Shown piece after piece: positions 1 through 6,958 of a stretch of 10,019 nucleotides of DNA. Each line of letters opens with the position of its first letter. Positions within the stretch are counted from its first letter, which is position 1. The notes under the pieces were generated by a model. That model saw only the letters and a program-made list of their open reading frames with translations. It had not been told where the DNA came from and searched no databases. This DNA is from Campylobacterales bacterium. Its GTDB lineage: Bacteria; Campylobacterota; Campylobacteria; Campylobacterales; Arcobacteraceae. The position numbers and the translations under genes were made by a program. The DNA lies in NCBI GenBank assembly GCA_027064245.1, contig JAMOPZ010000297.1, forward strand, positions 1 through 10,019, in the 5' to 3' direction.

Positions 1-2
1 AG

Positions 3-227
3 ATTCTAAATGAAGCAAAGCTTCAAGCTTTAGATCTAAAAGAACCAGAGTTTAAACCATATAGAAATATGAGAACTCCTCACCACTCATCTACACAAGC
101 AAGTATCTTTGGTGGAGGTGTCATTTCCAACAAACCTTGCTACATTCCACTAAACTCTGCTACAAAGAAAATAATGCTAGTCCATAAATCGGTTTACCAA
201 AATAAAGAAACATGTGTAAAGATATAA
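3..227 (+). CDS. C-terminal end of an unidentified protein (5' end outside window)
   Basis: The frame is open from the left edge and ends at TAA (225-227), giving 74 visible residues. The tail contains a Gly-rich turn (IFGGGVISNKPCYIP) followed by a basic, Lys-rich end; no membrane segment or catalytic motif is visible. The other two forward frames stop within the first 13 bases, so this is the only open one. It lies 58 bp upstream of the TnsE-like gene on the same strand. In Tn7 the gene before tnsE is tnsD, preceded by tnsC, so this may be the end of one of those, but that is inference from gene order alone: I do not recognise the residues. Confidence 0.5.
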   Translation: MLNEAKLQALDLKEPEFKPYRNMRTPHHSSTQASIFGGGVISNKPCYIPLNSATKKIMLVHKSVYQNKETCVKI

Positions 228-235
228 GTTTACAG

Positions 236-257
236 AAGTAAACAGTTTTGTTTACTT
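236..257 (+). terminator. Hairpin between the upstream gene and the TnsE-like gene
   Basis: A perfect 9-bp inverted repeat (AAGTAAACA at 236-244, TGTTTACTT at 249-257) encloses a GTTT loop and is followed by three more T residues. It begins 8 bp after the stop of the upstream gene, where an intrinsic terminator or attenuator would sit. The stem is AT-rich and the T tract short, so termination would be weak. A third copy of the hexamer GTTTAC lies at 228-233, so the block could instead be a protein-binding site. Confidence 0.4.
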
Positions 258-274
258 TTTAAGAAAAAAACTAT

Positions 275-288
275 GAGGAATTAAATTG
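275..288 (+). promoter_or_regulatory. Ribosome binding site fixing a TTG start
   Basis: GAGGA (275-279) lies 6 nt before TTG at 286. The only nearby upstream ATG (273) runs into a stop after two codons, so TTG is the supported start of the TnsE-like gene. Confidence 0.65.
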
Positions 289-2028
289 ACAAATGCTACT
301 GTAAGAATAGATGGACTCCCATTGGATAATAAAGAATATGTAATTATTAACTATAAAGGAGTACTAAAAAATTATGGATTATCAACAGATATACCTATTG
401 TTGCAATAGAGCTAGGATTGGTTCAGGGGAGTAAACTGATAAAAGATGAACTTACATGTATTGTAGGTCTGCCAGAACTTAGTACTATCCGAATAGGAAC
501 TATATGGAAGAACCAAATAAGGCAAGATGGCTACTGGAGTAAATATGATAGATATATAGAGAAGCTACCACTTACTTTCGATTTAGAAAAAATACCAGCC
601 AAGATATCAAGATATAAGAGAGAAAATCATATTTTGCATCGTATTGATTTTGAAGAGCAGGATGTCTTAGAAGATAAAAATCAAGATGATTACTATGGCT
701 CAACATTCACAGAGTTTGGATCAGAAGATGGCATCAAATATATTGTTCCATCAATGGAGCTGCTTATAAGTACTTATTTACCGCGCAATAAACTAATCAG
801 AAATGAACTTTTACTGCATTCAATTGATACAATTATTGCAAATTATGTGGTAGAACATAAAAATACAGGTACAAAATATGAAATTACTATTGATAAACCA
901 TACGAAGAAGAGACAATAATATTTTTAGCATATTTAGCATGTAATAAAAAAACAAGGACTAATTTATCTAAAGTTTTAACTAGTGTAAGCTTAGGCAATC
1001 ACTCCAAGCTTAAACACCTAGTAGCACTTCCTTATCATCCAAGTAAAATATCTTTTAAGGCAAGTGGTATTTGGCTAAATGAAAAAGTTTTTTATATCCA
1101 AAGAATCTATGAACCAAAAGTGCCAAATGAGATACCTATAAAACTGATACGAAAGAAGAGCGCTCTCGTACCTAATGATGTAAATCATGTAACTAGAACA
1201 GGTCCAATGGAAAATGGAGTACCACTAAATAATGCAATTATTGATAAAGAAACAAAAGTTTCTCATAAAAAGAATCCAAATGCTACTGTTGGCATGAAAT
1301 ATATTGTGTCAGAGGTCTCCCCAGATAATTCCGATATAAACTTAGAGATAGAAGAGGAGATAGAAAATATAATAAATGGTTCAAATTCTTACAATCAAGA
1401 GAATATTGAAGTTGAGGATGCTTCATCAGGTAAACTGAAAGGAGATGCAGGCTCAAAGAAAACGGCAAGAACAAAGTACATAGTTGAGAAAAATCCAGAG
1501 ATAATATCACATTCAGAAGAGATAATAAGTGCTTTATTAGAGCTAACCGAAGGCTCAATACCAAGGATTCAAGATTTAAAGTATATAGATGACAATGCAC
1601 ATGAACATGATGAATTGGTATATACTAGTTTTTGTGCTAGACATATCAACATGAACGACAACAAATATTGGGCTTCTGGATATGTACGAAGTTCAGGAAT
1701 TAAAAAAGCTAAATCAGGATATAGAAAATTGTTGATTGTAAAAATAACCATTGAAGGAGTAAAACCTATTTATCTTTTAGAGATTGTTAGAAAAGTAAAG
1801 AGTGACTCATTTTTTGGTGTTATTTTTCAACTTCCTATAGATCTTGATTTCGATGTTTTGGAAGATATTAAAGATGTAATAGCTTCAAATAAAGGACATT
1901 TTGTAGGTAAAAATATACTTCAATTTCCTATAAAAAAAGCGGTAAGGATGAAACATAAGTGGGGTTTGATGAAACAGCGTTTTGAGAATGTATTTGATAT
2001 TATAAAAGAAAAGAAGATATTTGACTAA
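286..2028 (+). CDS. tnsE: TnsE-like Tn7-family transposition protein
   Basis: In Tn7, TnsE directs transposition to replicating DNA (lagging strand, conjugating plasmids) by binding the sliding clamp and 3'-recessed ends. This 580-aa protein is close to the roughly 540 aa of Tn7 TnsE. Two blocks match what I recall of that family. The first is an N-terminal segment around residues 151-181 (KYIVPSMELLISTYL, compare YHIPQLELARSLFL in Tn7). The second is a C-terminal domain from about 405, with YLLEI at 496-500 followed by a helix and a basic end (545-573). Between them, residues 290-405 are a polar, low-complexity linker, as in TnsE. There is no DDE, ATPase or zinc motif. The start is TTG with a strong ribosome binding site. 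No recognisable tnsA, tnsB, tnsC or tnsD lies in the window; they would be to the left. Divergence is high, so this is a family-level call. Confidence 0.72.
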   Translation: MTNATVRIDGLPLDNKEYVIINYKGVLKNYGLSTDIPIVAIELGLVQGSKLIKDELTCIVGLPELSTIRIGTIWKNQIRQDGYWSKYDRYIEKLPLTFDLEKIPAKISRYKRENHILHRIDFEEQDVLEDKNQDDYYGSTFTEFGSEDGIKYIVPSMELLISTYLPRNKLIRNELLLHSIDTIIANYVVEHKNTGTKYEITIDKPYEEETIIFLAYLACNKKTRTNLSKVLTSVSLGNHSKLKHLVALPYHPSKISFKASGIWLNEKVFYIQRIYEPKVPNEIPIKLIRKKSALVPNDVNHVTRTGPMENGVPLNNAIIDKETKVSHKKNPNATVGMKYIVSEVSPDNSDINLEIEEEIENIINGSNSYNQENIEVEDASSGKLKGDAGSKKTARTKYIVEKNPEIISHSEEIISALLELTEGSIPRIQDLKYIDDNAHEHDELVYTSFCARHINMNDNKYWASGYVRSSGIKKAKSGYRKLLIVKITIEGVKPIYLLEIVRKVKSDSFFGVIFQLPIDLDFDVLEDIKDVIASNKGHFVGKNILQFPIKKAVRMKHKWGLMKQRFENVFDIIKEKKIFD

Positions 2029-2269
2029 ATAAACATGATATTAAGTGGAATAATGTTATAACTCTTGCAATGTTTTATATTTGTGTAGGAACTGATATAA
2101 AGCAGATAAAAACTTATGTTAGGCAATAATGATTACTTTTTATACATGTGTATAATAGTTACATTAATATTAAAGTATAATTAAATTATACATAGTTATA
2201 GTGACTTTTCTACTAGTTGTTTCAATTTGTAGCATTAAAATTCAAGCCTAGCATTAAAGGTGTTACATT
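2029..2269 (+). promoter_or_regulatory. Intergenic control region with two palindromes sharing a half-site
   Basis: This 241-bp AT-rich spacer has no credible gene. Two palindromes stand out. TTATACA-TG-TGTATAA (2140-2155) has 7-bp arms, and GTATAATT-A-AATTATAC (2175-2191) has 8-bp arms. The hexamer TTATAC or its complement GTATAA therefore occurs four times (2140, 2150, 2175, 2186). TATAAT sequences at 2151-2156 and 2176-2181 lie inside the palindromes and could be -10 elements; no good -35 is visible. This looks like an operator overlapping the promoter of the two-gene unit that follows, but such repeats can also arise by chance in AT-rich DNA. Confidence 0.4.
2230..2258 (+). repeat. 10-bp direct repeat TAGCATTAAA, two copies
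   Basis: TAGCATTAAA occurs at 2230-2239 and 2249-2258, a 19-bp period. The second copy runs into the ribosome binding site (AAAGGTG, 2256-2262) of the next gene, so a protein bound here could affect translation or elongation. Only two copies are present and the role is unknown. Confidence 0.45.
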
Positions 2270-2488
2270 ATGAGCAGAGTATCTGTATCGAAACATCCAG
2301 ATGGATGGCAAACAAAAGTAGCTGGCAATCAAAGAGCTAGTAAGGTGTGCACTACACAAGCTGAGTGTAGAGAACATGGAATAGGTTTAGCAAAGAAATT
2401 AGGTGCTGAATTTACACTTCATGGTGAAAATGGTCGTATTCGTGAGAAGAACTCTTATGGTAATGACCCTAAAAGTATAAAGGGATAA
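2270..2488 (+). CDS. Small DUF2188-type protein
   Basis: This 72-aa soluble protein fits the DUF2188 pattern: an N-terminal strand with PDGW (residues 10-13) and VAGN, an RAS/TQAE segment introducing a helix (residues about 23-42), then a strand with FTLHGENGRIREKNSYGNDP near the end. DUF2188 proteins are small alpha/beta proteins of unknown biochemical function, often found as accessory genes. The start is ATG with AAAGGTG 7 nt upstream. The stop TAA overlaps the start of the next gene by one base, so the two are very likely co-transcribed and translationally coupled. In Tn7-like elements the stretch after tnsE is where cargo starts, so this pair is probably cargo. No function should be assumed. 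Confidence 0.75.
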   Translation: MSRVSVSKHPDGWQTKVAGNQRASKVCTTQAECREHGIGLAKKLGAEFTLHGENGRIREKNSYGNDPKSIKG

Positions 2489-2832
2489 TGATGGATTGTT
2501 CTAATGTGAAGAAAATTACGGATATAACAGACCAAATAGATTACAATGATACTAATGGTAGTGGTAAAGGTGATGGTAAATGGGTTAGTTGTGGACAAGA
2601 TGGTATCTATAATGAGCTACAAAATAAGTTTGATAAGCATTTTGATGGGATCACTAAAGAGTCATGGATGGCTAAATCAATGTGTGGATGTTGTAAAAAA
2701 TTAAAGCCAACAGGTAAAGAAAAAGTTTCTTGGCTTGAATTCTATAAATGTCTTTTGTCGAAAGTATCAGAGACAACAGAAACTTTTAAAAAGATTAATA
2801 AGCTAATTGAGTGGCACAAGGCTAGAGCATAG
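2488..2832 (+). CDS. Small Cys-containing hypothetical protein, coupled to the DUF2188 gene
   Basis: I do not recognise this 114-aa protein. It is soluble and starts with an acidic, Asp/Asn/Gly-rich stretch (NDTNGSGKGDGKW) and a short helix-forming part. A Cys cluster CGCCKK lies near the middle (residues about 66-71), and the end is a Lys-rich amphipathic helix. The CGCC cluster could bind a metal or be redox active, with Cys 34 and Cys 88 as other candidates; that is inference. Two start codons are adjacent. ATG 2488 overlaps the preceding stop (TAATG) but is only 2 nt from the AAGGGA ribosome binding site (2480-2485). ATG 2491 has a better 5-nt spacing and may be the true start. It forms a unit with the DUF2188 gene and is followed 20 bp later by a hairpin. 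Confidence 0.65.
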   Translation: MMDCSNVKKITDITDQIDYNDTNGSGKGDGKWVSCGQDGIYNELQNKFDKHFDGITKESWMAKSMCGCCKKLKPTGKEKVSWLEFYKCLLSKVSETTETFKKINKLIEWHKARA

Positions 2833-2852
2833 CTAATTAGGTGTATGAAGAT

Positions 2853-2892
2853 ATAATCTTAATCAGCTTTCATGTTGGCTGACTAAGATTAT
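2853..2892 (+). terminator. Probable terminator after the two-gene unit
   Basis: Two 15-nt arms (2853-2867 and 2878-2892) pair at 14 of 15 positions with a 10-nt loop, starting 20 bp after the stop at 2832. The sequence after the stem is AATATTTTT rather than an immediate T tract, so efficiency is uncertain. The stem carries the sequence CAGC/GCTG at its loop end. It could act in both directions, or be a protein-binding site. Confidence 0.5.
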
Positions 2893-3119
2893 GAAATATT
2901 TTTAGATCTGCAATAGCAGGGGTTCAGCCGTTCTATCTATTGGTGGTGGTATCTTTATTCTTCGCAATGATATTTTTGAAAAAACTAATGATTGAGTGTC
3001 CCTCAACTTTAAATAAAACAAAAACTCTACAAGCTTTTTATAATCACTTACTGATGTTACGATAAATTAAATTTTCAAATTTACAAAAAGTGACACAGCA
3101 AAAATATTAGGCATTAAAT

Positions 3120-3312
3120 ATGCTTAAAAAGTATATGCAGAAACTACAAGATATGTACATAAATTTCACAATAAGTTCATTTGAAAAAATAGAGATGACC
3201 AAGCTCTCAAAACTAACAGGCAAAAGCCTTGATAACTTTCCACCAAAAGCATGAAGCAGCGCTAGTAAAAGTTTTTGTCGATAAAAAGTTGGTTGCGTTT
3301 TTTTCTTCATAA
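3120..3312 (+). pseudogene. Possible decayed or frameshifted small gene
   Basis: An ATG at 3120 opens a 44-codon frame that stops at 3254. The encoded peptide is amphipathic with well-mixed codons (for example KLSKLTGKSLDNF near its end). Just before that stop, the +1 frame continues with a plausible protein tail (HEAALVKVFVDKKLVAFF) to TAA at 3310-3312. A single indel near 3230-3250 would join the two into about 64 codons. No ribosome binding site is obvious and I recognise no family, so this is a weak call; it could be chance. Confidence 0.2.
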
Positions 3313-3370
3313 TATATATTTTAGCATAATTTTAGTTTATTATCAATGTTTTAGTAAGAATAAGTAATTA

Positions 3371-3449
3371 ATTATTGATACTTTAGCTATAATTTTAATA
3401 TATTATTGAATTAATCAAGTAAATTATTGAAAATTATTTTTATTTATTG
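3371..3449 (+). repeat. Phased ATTATTGA repeats upstream of the restriction operon
   Basis: The octamer ATTATTGA occurs at 3371-3378, 3402-3409 and 3423-3430. A degenerate fourth copy (TTATTG core) starts at 3444. Distances between cores are 31, 21 and 20 bp, close to three, two and two helical turns, so all would lie on one face of the DNA. An inverted copy, TATCAAT, is at 3341-3347. The array ends about 35 bp before the GTG start of the small DNA-binding protein and could be its operator. Confidence 0.4.
3388..3393 (+). promoter_or_regulatory. Candidate -10 element for the restriction operon
   Basis: A perfect TATAAT (3388-3393) lies about 90 bp before the first gene of the operon, between the first two ATTATTGA repeats. 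The TTGATA at 3375-3380 is only 7 nt away, too close to be its -35, and no other -35 is visible. A promoter without a -35 in a T-rich context would fit Campylobacterota, but the host is not established. Confidence 0.35.
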
Positions 3450-3483
3450 TATTATTTTAGAGGAAAAGTTTTAAGGAAAATAT

Positions 3484-3810
3484 GTGACATACAGTGAGTT
3501 TATTAATTGGGTTCAAAACAACGAACTAGATTTACATGAAACAGCACGTTTTCTTGGATATAGTAAATCCAGTATATCAAATAATTGGTCTAAGAATAAT
3601 GAAGTTCCAAAGAAAGCAGAAATTGCTTTTAAATTATTTTTAGAACTTAAAATGGAAAAACAAAAAAAGCAAATTAATGAGAGTAATCAAGATTCTACTT
3701 TATCATGTAATATTTCTTCTAAAGCATTGAAAATTGCAAACAATAAGTGTCTAGAAAATGATATAGAGCTTGATGATTATCTTTCATCTTTAATATTAGC
3801 AAATATTTGA
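3484..3810 (+). CDS. Small DNA-binding regulator (HTH plus RHH-like tail), candidate controller of the restriction operon
   Basis: This 108-aa protein has a helix-turn-helix near the N-terminus, residues about 16-36 (LHETARFLGYSKSSISNNW), followed by a helix with VPKKAEIA. Then comes a Lys/Gln-rich linker (57-70). The C-terminal part (72-106) has a short strand, TLSCNIS, and two helices, which resembles a ribbon-helix-helix (CopG-like) fold. The start is GTG at 3484, supported by AAGGA (3473-3477) 6 nt upstream; the ATG at 3482 is out of frame and stops at once. The gene is 40 bp before the restriction enzyme on the same strand, the position of controller proteins in many restriction-modification systems, and phased repeats lie upstream. 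Control of the operon is inference. It is not a recognisable member of the classic C.PvuII-type controller family. Confidence 0.7.
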   Translation: MTYSEFINWVQNNELDLHETARFLGYSKSSISNNWSKNNEVPKKAEIAFKLFLELKMEKQKKQINESNQDSTLSCNISSKALKIANNKCLENDIELDDYLSSLILANI

Positions 3811-3850
3811 GCATTAGAATTTTAGCTTCTTTCATAAGGTTTATAGTCAA

Positions 3851-6800
3851 ATGAATAATAGAAAATTAGTATTAGAAAATCTCATAAATCAATATAAAAA
3901 GTTTAGAGATAGCTCTCACGATAAAGATATTAGCGAACAAACTATACGCTCATGGACTCATGATTTTTTAGCAATATTTGGATGGGATACAAAAGATACA
4001 TCATCAATTATTCAAGAAAAGCAATTGTCAAAAAAAGAAAAAGAAAAATTAAAAGAGATAAACTCAACCTCTAATAGACCAGACTACAAGTTATTAGCGG
4101 ATGGGAAAGTAATAACATTCCTGGATACCAAAAATATTGATGTTGACATTTCTCAATCTAAAAAATCTGCTTTTCAAATAAAATCTTATGGATGGTCCAT
4201 TTCTGCACCATGTGCATTTATAACGAACTTTGATGAATTTGCTATATATGATACGACGTATAAGCCGGATATAATTCAAGAAGCAAATTTTGGAAGAATA
4301 TATTTAAAAATAGATGAGTATATAGAAAAATTTGAGATACTAGATAAACATCTATTCAAAGGCAATATAGATTCTGGTCTTTTGAATAAACTATACTCTG
4401 ATAATTCAGATATGAGGCAAAAAATACCTAAAATTTCAACTGATATAGCATTTGCCGAAAATTTATCAAGTTTTAGATTGTCTCTGGGTAATGCAATTTT
4501 ACTCAATAATAATAAAATGATTAATGACAATATAGAACTACTCTCATATTTAGTACAGATGATTATAAACAGAATAATTTTTATACGAGTGTGTGAAGCC
4601 AGAGATATTGAGAAGGATGGTCTTTTATTAGATTTTAAAGAGAAAGGCTTTTGGAAAACTTTTAGGCATTCATCTTACAATGATTTTTTCGAACATTATG
4701 ATGGACCCCTGTTTGATAGGGACTCTCGCTTAGATAAAATTATTATTCCTGATGAGATATTTGATGAACTATTACAACTATTTTATTATCCATCGCCATA
4801 TAAGTTTGATGTTATACCCACAACCTTGTTTAGCAATATATACGAAATCTTTTTGGCAAAGAGGTTAGAATTTGACGACGGCAAACTTATTGAAAAGATT
4901 AAACAAGAATACTCAAAAACAAATGGTGTTGTTAGTACCCCTCAATATTTAGTAGAGGATTTGATAAAGAGGACAATAGTAAGATCTAAGTTACTAGAAT
5001 ATAGTATTAAAGAAATCTTTGAAATAAAAATTTTAGATTTTGCATGCGGTAGCGGAGCTTTTATTGTTGAAATATTTGATTATCTACAATCGATTTTATT
5101 AGAAAAATATATGGTAAGTGAAGATAGTGATTTTCAAGACTATTTTCATCTTGATAAAGATAAAATTGCATTAACAATTCTTGGTAAGAGAAAATTAATC
5201 TCTAGTTGTATACATGGGATCGATATAGATGTAGAAGCTGTCGAAGTCGCAAGAATGTCATTAGCCTTAAAAGTAATAGATGATTTACATGAACATGAGG
5301 ATTATAAAAGCCTAGGTGTATATGGTTATCAGATTTTAAATAAGATAGGTGAAAATATAGAATATGGAAATACTCTTGTCTCAAATGATATATTCAAGAG
5401 ATACCCAAAAATAAAAAATAAAAAAAATATGCAGCAATACAGTTTATTAAAATGTTTTGACTGGGGCGAAGATGGATTTGAAGATATCTTTGATAAAAAA
5501 AGTGGATTTGATTATATAATCGGAAACCCACCATATGTTGAGGCAAAACATATGACAAAAGATATGCCAATTATGCACCAATATTTAAAAGAAACTTATC
5601 AATCTGCAAAAAAAGGGAAAATTGATTTACTAATCCCTTTTATAGAGAGAGGTCTTTCTTTGTTAAATTCAAATGGGAGAATGGGTGTCGTCGTACAAAA
5701 TAGATTTTTTAAGAGTGAATATGGTGAGGGAATACGCGATTTTACCATACAGAACAAAGTACTTTCTGAAGTGATTACATTTAATGCAACTAACATTTTT
5801 AAAGATAGGATTACTTATATCTCGTCAATGGTCTTCGATAAACAAGAAGCTGAAGCTATTTATTATAAAACAATTGATGATGATATCTACAGCTTGCCTG
5901 CAACACTTAGGGATATCCCCTCTTCAAGAGAACAGGAAGATGGATTTGATGCTATAAGCTCTTCAAGTCTTGGTAGTGGACCATGGATATTTGAATCGCC
6001 GGAATTATTAGCGATGATGGATAATCTAAAGAAGAATAATGAACCCTTTGGAGATTATGCAAAAATACGGGTAGGCATTCAAGTGTTATGGACAAAAGCT
6101 TACCACATTAAGGTCTTAGAAATTGACAATAAGAAAGGCACCATAAGAGGAAAGAGTGGACTTGATGAGAATGTTGAGCTAGAGATTGGTGCATGCCGTT
6201 CATTAGTACCAAATGAAAGATTTTATTCTTTTAGAAAAGATGTATATGATACATATGCTATCTTCCCTTATGATATTATAGATGGAGAGAAAGAAGCAAT
6301 TTTATTTGATGATTTTTGTAAGAGATTTCCATTAGCCGGAAAATATTTGAAAAAACATAAAGCAGAGATAAAAAGAAATATTAAACAAGTAGATAAAAAT
6401 TCACAAAGATGGCACTTGTATACCAGAGAAAGCCATTTAGGCGAAAATTATTCTAAAATATTGATTCCAATGACCGCGAATGATGTATATGCAAGTGTTA
6501 CGACAAGTGATTATTACTATTGTGACAATTCAAATGTAAATTATGCAGATATACCAGAAAAAACAAACGATAATTTATATGCAGTTGCAGCTATATTTAA
6601 TTCAACAGTTTTTTCTGTTCTTGCTCGTTCAATAGCAAATAAGCAGCAAAACGGATATTTTAAATTAAATAAACAATACATTGAACCAGTACTTTTCCCC
6701 GTGAGCATCTTTGGAAATAACAAAAAGATTGTTCGTGATTTGGCTAAAACTGGAATGGAAATTGAGACAAAACAAGATGGGTACCAATATATGCTTCCTC

Positions 6801-6958
6801 ACCAACAAAAGAGGGTTAAGCGGGATCTGAAAAAATTATGGGAGAGGATAGATCTACTGACAGTAAAAGCCTATAGACTAACAACAGCTCAACAAGATTA
6901 CTTTTTGAGACAAGGACGAAATATAGATAGAATCGATATATTGGATGCAATCCTATGA
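3851..6958 (+). CDS. Type IIG restriction enzyme/N6-adenine methyltransferase (Eco57I-like)
   Basis: One chain that both cuts and methylates DNA. Residues 1-170 form a PD-(D/E)XK nuclease domain: PD at 77-78, then DTK at 92-94 as the D-x-K part, and Q109...Y113 (QIKSYGWS) followed by ITNFDEFAIYD, typical of this family. After a helical connector comes a gamma-class adenine methyltransferase: TP (363-364) in motif X, SAM-binding motif I FACGSGAF (397-404), acidic motif II GIDID (456-460) and catalytic NPPY (559-562). Residues from about 710 form the target-recognition region, ending in a helical tail. At 1035 aa it matches Eco57I-type enzymes (about 1000 aa). All key residues are present, so it should be active. 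The ribosome binding site is weak (AAGG, 11 nt before ATG). The stop overlaps the next gene by 4 bp (ATGA), so both are translated from one mRNA. The recognition sequence cannot be read from the protein. Confidence 0.9.
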   Translation: MNNRKLVLENLINQYKKFRDSSHDKDISEQTIRSWTHDFLAIFGWDTKDTSSIIQEKQLSKKEKEKLKEINSTSNRPDYKLLADGKVITFLDTKNIDVDISQSKKSAFQIKSYGWSISAPCAFITNFDEFAIYDTTYKPDIIQEANFGRIYLKIDEYIEKFEILDKHLFKGNIDSGLLNKLYSDNSDMRQKIPKISTDIAFAENLSSFRLSLGNAILLNNNKMINDNIELLSYLVQMIINRIIFIRVCEARDIEKDGLLLDFKEKGFWKTFRHSSYNDFFEHYDGPLFDRDSRLDKIIIPDEIFDELLQLFYYPSPYKFDVIPTTLFSNIYEIFLAKRLEFDDGKLIEKIKQEYSKTNGVVSTPQYLVEDLIKRTIVRSKLLEYSIKEIFEIKILDFACGSGAFIVEIFDYLQSILLEKYMVSEDSDFQDYFHLDKDKIALTILGKRKLISSCIHGIDIDVEAVEVARMSLALKVIDDLHEHEDYKSLGVYGYQILNKIGENIEYGNTLVSNDIFKRYPKIKNKKNMQQYSLLKCFDWGEDGFEDIFDKKSGFDYIIGNPPYVEAKHMTKDMPIMHQYLKETYQSAKKGKIDLLIPFIERGLSLLNSNGRMGVVVQNRFFKSEYGEGIRDFTIQNKVLSEVITFNATNIFKDRITYISSMVFDKQEAEAIYYKTIDDDIYSLPATLRDIPSSREQEDGFDAISSSSLGSGPWIFESPELLAMMDNLKKNNEPFGDYAKIRVGIQVLWTKAYHIKVLEIDNKKGTIRGKSGLDENVELEIGACRSLVPNERFYSFRKDVYDTYAIFPYDIIDGEKEAILFDDFCKRFPLAGKYLKKHKAEIKRNIKQVDKNSQRWHLYTRESHLGENYSKILIPMTANDVYASVTTSDYYYCDNSNVNYADIPEKTNDNLYAVAAIFNSTVFSVLARSIANKQQNGYFKLNKQYIEPVLFPVSIFGNNKKIVRDLAKTGMEIETKQDGYQYMLPHQQKRVKRDLKKLWERIDLLTVKAYRLTTAQQDYFLRQGRNIDRIDILDAIL

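Larger units (their letters stand above)
2833..3483. other. About 650 bp without a confident gene
   Basis: Apart from the hairpin at 2853-2892, the left half (about 2900-3110) has short open stretches in different frames and no ribosome binding site with a suitable start. One of them, ending at 3065, is hydrophobic but lacks ATG near its beginning. Positions 3120-3312 hold a possible decayed frame. From about 3320 to 3460 the DNA becomes extremely AT-rich and carries the repeats and promoter-like sequence in front of the restriction operon. No tRNA, CRISPR or insertion-sequence end was seen. The mixture of broken short frames looks like scar DNA between two cargo modules. Confidence 0.5.

Noticed and set aside
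334..1500. KYIV occurring three times in the TnsE-like protein (residues 151, 338, 397)
   Set aside because: Flanking residues do not align beyond a few positions, so it is probably chance in a Lys/Ile-rich protein.
1283..1751. Minus-strand open frames of 105 and 60 codons inside the TnsE-like gene
   Set aside because: Leu/Ser-rich translations typical of the complement of an AT-rich gene, with no homology and fully inside a well-supported gene.
2118..2124. GTTAGGC, which matches an integron attC core site
   Set aside because: No matching RYYYAAC core or folded attC structure was found upstream, and no cassette array is present.
2898..3065. Hydrophobic short frame that might encode a small membrane peptide
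   Set aside because: It has only TTG or GTG starts near the beginning and no properly spaced ribosome binding site; AGGGG at 2918 is too far from them.
3107..3310. Minus-strand frame of 67 codons in the spacer
   Set aside because: It has no clear ribosome binding site and no recognised family. The opposite strand gives at least as plausible protein sequence, so neither is called with confidence.
3851..6958. Possibility that the 1035-aa protein is a BREX PglX or DISARM methyltransferase
   Set aside because: It has an N-terminal PD-(D/E)XK nuclease domain, and no BREX or DISARM partner genes are present; the neighbouring partner is a second methyltransferase as in Eco57I.
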